Positions 7,331 to 11,563 of a DNA stretch of 11,563 nucleotides are shown in pieces (the first letter of the stretch is position 1; every line of letters starts with the position of its first letter). The stretch spans positions 1-11,563 of the forward strand of contig JAJQJO010000076.1 in NCBI GenBank assembly GCA_021323495.1, written 5' to 3'. The notes beneath the pieces were generated by a model. That model was not told the DNA's origin. It made no database searches and was given only the letters and a program-made list of their open reading frames with translations. This stretch comes from Cellvibrio sp. Lineage in GTDB: Bacteria > Pseudomonadota > Gammaproteobacteria > Pseudomonadales > Cellvibrionaceae. The position numbers were made by a program, and so were the translations under genes.

Positions 7331-8521
7331 TTACTCAGGCAAGGTCCAACGTATAGGTACGGTAAATTCAAAGCGGGCACCTGATATTTCTTCTGGTAGC
7401 ACAGGGAAGGGCGCTGAGCGTTTTACTGCTTCAATAGCCTCTTTGTTTAACAAATCAAATTTGCTGCTCTCCAAAATATTGCTGTTCAGAATATTGCCTT
7501 CACGATCGATAACAACTGAAACACGCACGTTTCCTGCTTGTTCGCGATCCAGTGCACGCGGTGGATATTTAGTTTTGCTGCGGATTTTTTTGATCGCATC
7601 AGATACATAAAATTGACGAGCCAAGAGGCTCTGGGCGGTCAGCGCAGGACCTTCCTCCTCCTCTTCTTCCACTTTAGCAGCAGTGGTAGTCGCGGGTTTG
7701 GCAGGCGCAACAGCCACAGCTGCCACCTCTGGAGTTACCTTTTCTGCTTTGGTGGCAGTAGGTGCAGGGATATCCAAGGCAGGCTTTTCAATGGGAGGTA
7801 TATCCAGCTTGGGCAATTCATTTTTTGCTATTACCGCTGCTGCCGCTACTTTCGCGGCTGTTGAAGATTTGGATGATGAGGCTTCCGCCGCTTGTATTGC
7901 AACTTGTGCACCGGTCCAGGTTTTGACTTCAGCGGTACGTGCTGCAGTTGGGCTGATAGCAGTAAAACGGCTGCGCAAACTGGCATCCACATCGCCGACC
8001 TTAAGCAAACTATCGCGATAATCAGATGAAAGTGGAATTTTTCCTATCCAGGTCGATAGAAGCATGGAAAAAAAAGCGTTGTCTTTGATGTTTCCTAGCA
8101 ACACACCATTAACTGCGATGTCCACGCCTTTGCCAGGATTATTGGTGAAGCTGATAAAATCATCCTTAACAAAGCGCCCTTTAAATAAACCATCAAATTT
8201 CACCATATTCTCGGCCTGCGCAGTCAGCGCGTCTGCCCTGCTATTCACCGCCATACCTTCAATCCACATACGGCTAAAGCGGCGGGTGGTAAGACCTTCG
8301 GGTGCTGCGATTTTCAGTTCCATACGCATTGGCTGCGCATTATTCATAAGTGTATCGGCATCATTGCTGAGCGATTCAGAATAAAGTGCGCCTATAAATA
8401 CCTCCTGCCCCAATTCCTGATGCACACCGATACCATTGAGCATCGGTTCAGCGCGGGTCACCTGACAGAAGATTAATAGTGAAATACTGATGAGAACACG
8501 GAATAGATGGTTGAAGCGCAT
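7331..8521 (-). CDS. Exported chalcone-isomerase-like / TonB C-terminal domain fusion protein
   Basis: A 396-residue protein in three parts. Residues 1-24 are a signal peptide with likely cleavage at TRA|EP; an uncleaved anchor is the alternative. Residues 25-175 resemble the bacterial chalcone-isomerase-like domain (Pfam Chalcone_3 type): FIGALY near 42-47, IAVNGVLLGNI at 135-145, and LLSTWIGKIPLSSDYRDSLL at 154-173, which matches the family's C-terminal helix pattern. Residues 190-300 are a low-complexity Ala/Lys/Pro linker ending in an acidic run, VEEEEEEG. Residues 305-395 are a TonB C-terminal domain with KYPPRA at 318-323, VSVVIDREGNI at 334-344, EAVKRSAPFP at 364-373 and VPIRW at 388-392. 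The TonB-type part would act in the periplasm. No ExbB/ExbD genes are nearby, and without a TonB-type anchor it may not be an energy transducer. The TonB assignment is firm; the first domain is less so. Confidence 0.85.
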   Translation of the reverse strand: MRFNHLFRVLISISLLIFCQVTRAEPMLNGIGVHQELGQEVFIGALYSESLSNDADTLMNNAQPMRMELKIAAPEGLTTRRFSRMWIEGMAVNSRADALTAQAENMVKFDGLFKGRFVKDDFISFTNNPGKGVDIAVNGVLLGNIKDNAFFSMLLSTWIGKIPLSSDYRDSLLKVGDVDASLRSRFTAISPTAARTAEVKTWTGAQVAIQAAEASSSKSSTAAKVAAAAVIAKNELPKLDIPPIEKPALDIPAPTATKAEKVTPEVAAVAVAPAKPATTTAAKVEEEEEEGPALTAQSLLARQFYVSDAIKKIRSKTKYPPRALDREQAGNVRVSVVIDREGNILNSNILESSKFDLLNKEAIEAVKRSAPFPVLPEEISGARFEFTVPIRWTLPE

Positions 8522-8780
8522 AGTCTTGCTACTCTCTATCTTTAGGGACTTTTGTCTTGGTTTAGTTAATGTCCAATGGGGTAAGCTTAAGCTCAGGAGT
8601 GGAACAGGGATATGATATAGAAAAAAAGCGTCAGAGCGTACCTTAGTGATAATTTGACTATAGTTGTTATATGGATTTTCAGTAGTATCATACCCACCTA
8701 AGGAGTTTTTGGGACGGGATTGCTCACGGTCAGCCCGACTGGCAGTGAATCATCGATATAAAAACACAGATTACGGGTAG
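8522..8780. promoter_or_regulatory. Divergent intergenic region between the TonB-domain gene and the CNB gene
   Basis: These 259 bases must hold promoters for both divergent genes. For the rightward gene, TTGTTA (8664-8669) and TATCAT (8686-8691), 16 bases apart, are a plausible pair. TAAGGAG at 8699-8705 looks like a strong ribosome binding site but has no suitable start codon at the right distance. For the leftward gene I see no convincing hexamer pair. No gene or RNA structure is supported here. Confidence 0.35.
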
Positions 8781-9470
8781 ATGATGGAAACGAAACCTCT
8801 GCATAAGGTACCCAGAGAAACTCTGGAACATTTATTGTCGGGCATACCATTCTTCAAAGTTGTCAGGCAGCAGGATTTGAAACAGTTTGACTTGCTGTTG
8901 CAAGCATCGCGTGTTGTTTCCTATCTCCCTGGTGAAGTCGTTCTTCAAAAAGGTGACTCTGGAAATTGGCTCTATTTTTTGCTCAAAGGCAAACTGGCAG
9001 TATATGTAGATCAAGCTTTGCAAGGCGATCTTGTCAATTATGTGACCCCTGGAGAAGTCTTCGGTGATTTGGCCCAATTGATGGGACAAGCACGGACAGC
9101 GACCGTAATAGCTGATGTCGCAGCCAAAGAATCGATGGTATTGGCGTTAGACTTTAATGTGTTTGGTCCATTAAATTCGATGAGCCCTATTTCCCGGCAG
9201 ACTAAACTTGCCTATTACCGCAATACTGCGCATAACCTGCGCTGGAAACTTGAGGTTTACCGGTCCCAGCATTTACAGCACGAATTAGCGAACAAACACC
9301 GGCAAATAAAACTTTATCTTGGCCCCAAGGATACGCACGAAGAGTTGGTATCGCTTCATGAACAATCCCAATCGTTGGCATTATTGTTGTTGGAGTGGAA
9401 CAGAGAGTTTGGCGTGTTATCAGCAGATACATTCAGTCAAAACCATCATGTCACAGAGCGCGAATCCTAA
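8781..9470 (+). CDS. Stand-alone cyclic-nucleotide-binding (CRP-like sensor) domain protein
   Basis: A 229-residue soluble protein. Residues about 20-130 form a cyclic-nucleotide-binding beta-barrel: LPGEVVLQKGDSGNWLYFLLKG at about 49-70 and the phosphate-binding cassette PGEVFGDLA....QARTATV at 90-109, with R105 placed to bind the cyclic phosphate. The usual FGE is FGD here. The rest (about 131-229) is helical, with a charged stretch at 150-180 and no helix-turn-helix. It is therefore not a CRP-type transcription factor, and it has no recognised catalytic output domain. By family knowledge it would bind cAMP or cGMP; the partner is unknown. An in-frame TAG directly before 8781 fixes the start at ATG 8781 or 8784. 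The next gene, 84 bases on, codes for a c-di-GMP-type PilZ protein. Confidence 0.88.
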   Translation: MMETKPLHKVPRETLEHLLSGIPFFKVVRQQDLKQFDLLLQASRVVSYLPGEVVLQKGDSGNWLYFLLKGKLAVYVDQALQGDLVNYVTPGEVFGDLAQLMGQARTATVIADVAAKESMVLALDFNVFGPLNSMSPISRQTKLAYYRNTAHNLRWKLEVYRSQHLQHELANKHRQIKLYLGPKDTHEELVSLHEQSQSLALLLLEWNREFGVLSADTFSQNHHVTERES

Positions 9471-9479
9471 GCAGGTGTG

Positions 9480-9510
9480 CTGACTGCTGCTCGCTTACAG
9501 CATTTATAAT
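9480..9510 (+). promoter_or_regulatory. Putative promoter of the PilZ gene
   Basis: TATAAT at 9505-9510 is a perfect -10 hexamer; CTGACT at 9480-9485 is a partial -35 with a 19-base spacer. It lies between the CNB and PilZ genes, so the PilZ gene could be transcribed on its own as well as by read-through. Confidence 0.45.
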
Positions 9511-9554
9511 TTCTACTGCTACACTCATCACAATAACAACCAATAATTGGCGTA

Positions 9555-10238
9555 GTGGCGGCAATGAAATTTGAAGAGCTAAAACTCACTTATGGCTATC
9601 CATTACAGCTGCAAACAGCCACCCTTGCCGGGCAACCGGAGCGATTTTCCTGTCGGTTAATTGGTTGTCTGCCGGGGCGCAGTATATTGCTGTCAGTACC
9701 CAAGCAGGCAGGTAAGCTAATTAAGTTCAGGGTGGGGCAGAAAATTGTGGTTCGCTTAATGATTGATAATGGCATCGGTATTTTTGCCGGCGTTGTTGAA
9801 AGCCAAACGCAGGATCCCTATCCTATATTGCATCTAGGTTATCCCGATTCAGTTACCTTTAAAGGTATTCGCGGAGCGACACGGGTCGCTGTTCGTGAAA
9901 AAATTGAAGTTACCAATATAAGTACCGAGAGCAAGGTAAAAGTTTCCGGATTTCTGTCGGACATGAGTGTCAGCGGTGCCCGCATCGAGTTGGGTGATGA
10001 TATCGCTGAAATTGGTGATACCTTGGAACTTAAAGCGCAAGTGAATATACGCGATGTGAACAGGGAGCTGACTCTTACCGGAGTGATACGGTCGCGCGTT
10101 GATCCTACGGACAATCCCAGCGAAGGTGTTTTGATTAGTTATGGATTGGAGTTCGCCAATCAACCTGATGAGCAGCGTTTGGTGATGTACGCTTATGTAT
10201 TTAATCAGATGGCGTTACAGGAGAATTCGGTGGCATAA
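9555..10238 (+). CDS. YcgR-like flagellar-brake-type PilZ protein
   Basis: A 227-residue soluble protein with the two-domain layout of YcgR. An N-terminal YcgR-type beta-barrel spans about 12-100 (FSCRLIGCLPGRSILLSVP at 31-49, FRVGQKIVVRLM at 58-69). A PilZ domain spans about 104-215. The PilZ c-di-GMP motifs are present: RxxxR as R106-G-A-T-R110, and DxSxxG as DMSVSG at 136-141. In the known family, c-di-GMP binding makes YcgR act on the flagellar motor, but other members act on exopolysaccharide or pili. No flagellar genes are in the window, so the target is open. The start is GTG at 9555 or ATG at 9564; no good ribosome binding site decides between them. A strong terminator follows 21 bases after the stop. 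Confidence 0.9.
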   Translation: MAAMKFEELKLTYGYPLQLQTATLAGQPERFSCRLIGCLPGRSILLSVPKQAGKLIKFRVGQKIVVRLMIDNGIGIFAGVVESQTQDPYPILHLGYPDSVTFKGIRGATRVAVREKIEVTNISTESKVKVSGFLSDMSVSGARIELGDDIAEIGDTLELKAQVNIRDVNRELTLTGVIRSRVDPTDNPSEGVLISYGLEFANQPDEQRLVMYAYVFNQMALQENSVA

Positions 10239-10259
10239 CTTGGCAGGTTTATTTTCGGC

Positions 10260-10295
10260 AAATAAAAAAGGCACCCAAGGGTGCCTTTTTTATTT
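10260..10295. terminator. Bidirectional intrinsic terminator
   Basis: AAATAAAAAAGGCACCC (10260-10276) pairs without mismatch over 17 bases with GGGTGCCTTTTTTATTT (10279-10295), leaving AA at the tip. A GC-rich core and T-runs on both strands make it a textbook terminator for the convergent genes ending at 10238 and 10308. Confidence 0.95.
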
Positions 10296-10307
10296 GTGCG
10301 GTTGTAA

Positions 10308-11216
10308 TTAAGCAGCGGCTACTGGAGCAGCAGCTTTTGGCTTACGACCACGTTTGGCAGGTGCGGCACCGGCTGGTTTTTTAGCTGCAGGCGCTTTTTT
10401 CGCAACTGGCTTTTTAGCTACTGCTTTTTTCGCAACTGGCTTCTTGGCTACTGCTTTTTTAGCCACAGGTGCTTTTTTAGCTGCAGGTGCTTTTTTCGCG
10501 GCTGGTTTTTTAGCTACTGCTTTTTTAGCAGCTGGCTTTTTTGCAGCTACTTTAGCTTTTGCTGCAGTTTTCTTGGCTGCTGCTTTAGCTTTTGCTGCTG
10601 CTTTTTTTGCAGCTACTTTAGCTTTTGCTGCTGCTTTCTTGTCTGCAGCTTTTTTCTTCAGCGCAGCTTTTTTAGCCGAAGCTTTAGCTTTAACAGCTTG
10701 CTTCTTGGCAGCCAATTTAGCTTTGGCAGCTGCTTTCTTAGCAGCTAACTTGGCCTTGGCGGCAGCCTTCTTCTCAGCAACTTTGCTTTTTGCTGCGGCT
10801 TTCTTGGAGGACGCTTTCAAACGCTTGGCAACGGCAGCTTCTGCTTTGGTAACTGCTTTGTCGTGAGCGGCAGCAAGTTTAGCGGCAGCTTTAGCACCAG
10901 CAGCTTCTTTCTTCGCAGCAGCAACTTTAGCTTTAGCCGCAGCAGCTTCTTTCTTGGCAGAAGCAACAACAGCTTTAGCGGCAGATACTTGTTTAGCTGA
11001 GCCTGGGGTTTTCTTTTTGGCAGCAGCAGCCAATTTACTTTGCGCGGCTTTCAATGCAGCAGTAGCTTTCGCAGCATCTTTAACCAAACCAGCAACAGCT
11101 TTACCGGCATCTGCCGCTTGAGCTGCGCGAGCTTTTGCCAATTGCGCTTTCAGTTGAGCCAATTGCTGTTCCAAACTTGCAACAGTATTAACAGCGGTTT
11201 GTTTACGTGCAGCCAT
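10308..11216 (-). CDS. Histone H1/AlgP-like Lys-Ala-rich DNA-binding protein
   Basis: A 302-residue protein made largely of Ala and Lys. Residues 13-35 (LEQQLAQLKAQLAKARAAQ) look like a short coiled coil. Residues 36-139 are Ala/Lys-rich and helical. Residues 140-227 are eight tandem 11-residue units of the type AAAKAKxAAKK. Residues 228-280 change to 5- or 6-residue units of the type PAAKK/AVAKK. KRGRKP at 288-293 resembles an AT-hook. Such tails bind DNA non-specifically, as in bacterial H1-like proteins and Pseudomonas AlgP (AlgR3). AlgP has KPAA repeats but a different N-terminal region, so I do not assign algP. The start is clear: AAGGAAG lies 6 bases before the ATG on the minus strand. 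The repeats may be unstable in length between strains. Confidence 0.85.
   Translation of the reverse strand: MAARKQTAVNTVASLEQQLAQLKAQLAKARAAQAADAGKAVAGLVKDAAKATAALKAAQSKLAAAAKKKTPGSAKQVSAAKAVVASAKKEAAAAKAKVAAAKKEAAGAKAAAKLAAAHDKAVTKAEAAVAKRLKASSKKAAAKSKVAEKKAAAKAKLAAKKAAAKAKLAAKKQAVKAKASAKKAALKKKAADKKAAAKAKVAAKKAAAKAKAAAKKTAAKAKVAAKKPAAKKAVAKKPAAKKAPAAKKAPVAKKAVAKKPVAKKAVAKKPVAKKAPAAKKPAGAAPAKRGRKPKAAAPVAAA
10377..10535 (-). repeat. Short tandem repeats coding PAAKK/AVAKK units
   Basis: About ten 15- or 18-base units within the H1-like gene. The clearest DNA copy is a 30-base near-identical tandem pair at 10402-10431 and 10432-10461, which differ at only a few positions. Confidence 0.8.
10536..10799 (-). 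repeat. Eight tandem 33-base units coding an 11-residue repeat
   Basis: The units encode variants of AAAKAKxAAKK in perfect 11-residue register, from residue 140 to 227. At DNA level, a segment starting at 10543 recurs at 10609, 66 bases (two units) later, which suggests duplication of unit pairs. Confidence 0.85.
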
Positions 11217-11563
11217 GGTGTGCTTCCTTTATAGTTTTCGAAAAGTCGATAAATGGATTAAAAAGTCCAACATGTATAAGTTAAAACTTTATTGAAAAAA
11301 TTCAAGTTTTTTGCGTTAAATAGTCAATAAAAATGCGTTTTTTTGATGATTTTTAGTAAAAAAATGCGATTTTCGGAATTTCCAGGAAAAAAATTCTACT
11401 GAATACACTCTGCACTATAAAAAAGTGACTCTTGTTGAAGGCCATTTTTTTGTCTCCACAGCACCCAAAATTTATTTGGTTTCTATATTTGCAAACCATT
11501 TCCCCAGGATTTACAAACCATTTTCAGGTTGCGTTTAGGTTATGGATGGTCATTTTGAATTTG
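11217..11563. promoter_or_regulatory. AT-rich region upstream of the H1-like gene
   Basis: These 347 bases contain no supported gene. Next to the H1-like gene is its ribosome binding site (AAGGAAG, minus strand, 11223-11229). A possible minus-strand promoter is TTGACT (11322-11327) with TTGAAT (11300-11305), 16 bases apart. The -10 element overlaps a TTGAA-AAAA-TTCAA palindrome (11292-11305). Between 11290 and 11400 there are many A- and T-runs, which would bend the DNA. A direct repeat, CAAACCATTT, lies further out. Another gene may begin beyond the window edge. Confidence 0.35.
11492..11523. repeat. Direct repeat CAAACCATTT, copies 22 bases apart
   Basis: CAAACCATTT occurs at 11492-11501 and 11514-11523, each followed by a CAGG shortly after. 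The 22-base step is about two helix turns, so both copies face the same side of the DNA, as with a tandem protein-binding site. No known motif is recognised. Confidence 0.5.

Noticed and set aside
7331..8521. Calling this gene tonB.
   Set aside because: Only the last 90 or so residues are TonB-like. The N-terminal part is a signal peptide plus another domain, and there is no exbB/exbD, so the symbol would mislead.
8699..8762. A strong ribosome-binding-like TAAGGAG followed by a 13-codon frame from TTG at 8720.
   Set aside because: The spacing of about 14 bases is too long, the start is TTG, and the peptide is very short with no other support.
10377..10799. Regular repeats that might suggest a CRISPR array.
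   Set aside because: The units are contiguous, have no unique spacers and keep the reading frame of a Lys/Ala-rich protein.
10354..10866. A long plus-strand open frame of 170 codons rich in Ala, Phe and Leu, opposite the H1-like gene.
   Set aside because: It is the mirror of the Lys/Ala codon repeats on the minus strand. AAA/AAG and GCN codons read backwards give Phe, Leu, Ala and Gly, so the hydrophobic product is an artefact. It has no ribosome binding site.
10308..11216. Calling this gene algP.
   Set aside because: The repeat style is similar to Pseudomonas AlgP, but the N-terminal region does not match, and low-complexity Lys-Ala sequence alone cannot establish orthology.
11542..11563. 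ATG at 11542 with an open frame to the window end (MDGHFEF).
   Set aside because: Only seven codons are visible, and the nearest AGG is too close to act as a good ribosome binding site. A gene cannot be supported from this.

Overview
The window looks like an ordinary chromosomal stretch from a gammaproteobacterium. A Cellvibrio/Teredinibacter-type relative of the pseudomonads is my best guess. Supporting this are the holD-rimI pairing also known from Escherichia coli, a RegB/RegA (RoxS/RoxR, PrrB/PrrA) redox two-component pair, an E. coli-like prfC, a YcgR-type PilZ protein and an AlgP/histone H1-like Lys-Ala protein. I see no rRNA, tRNA, insertion sequence, phage gene or CRISPR array. The genus is inferred from protein character only.

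Layout. Positions 1-1228 (+) hold the 3' part of a holD-like gene (DNA polymerase III psi subunit) and rimI (ribosomal protein S18 N-acetyltransferase). Facing them on the minus strand, 1244-3087 carries regA and regB, which overlap by 4 bases and form a two-gene operon read from about 3115 leftwards. A roughly 190-base divergent region separates regB from a MATE-family efflux pump (3278-4642, +). Next come prfC (release factor 3, 4723-6300), a small membrane-anchored protein of unknown function starting 2 bases after prfC, and an unrecognised 186-residue protein with a TTG start. A perfect bidirectional hairpin terminator (7285-7320) separates this rightward block from a minus-strand gene for an exported protein. 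That protein joins a chalcone-isomerase-like domain to a TonB C-terminal domain (7331-8521). Rightward again are a stand-alone cyclic-nucleotide-binding protein (8781-9470) and a YcgR-like PilZ protein (9555-10238). A second perfect bidirectional terminator (10260-10295) then faces a minus-strand Lys/Ala-rich histone H1/AlgP-like gene (10308-11216). The last 347 bases are AT-rich upstream DNA with several short repeats and no supported gene.

How the parts may work together. RegB keeps the quinone-site heptapeptide and a cysteine 40 residues after the phosphorylated histidine, so it probably senses respiratory redox state and signals to RegA. A RegA/RegR-like box upstream of regB suggests autoregulation. 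prfC and rimI are translation-related housekeeping genes. The CNB and PilZ proteins are adjacent candidate receptors for two different nucleotide second messengers. The Lys-Ala protein probably binds DNA.

I found no clear new multigene system. The observations most worth following up are the chalcone-isomerase-like/TonB fusion, the two-tier repeat architecture of the H1-like protein, the CNB-PilZ pair, and the candidate RegA box.
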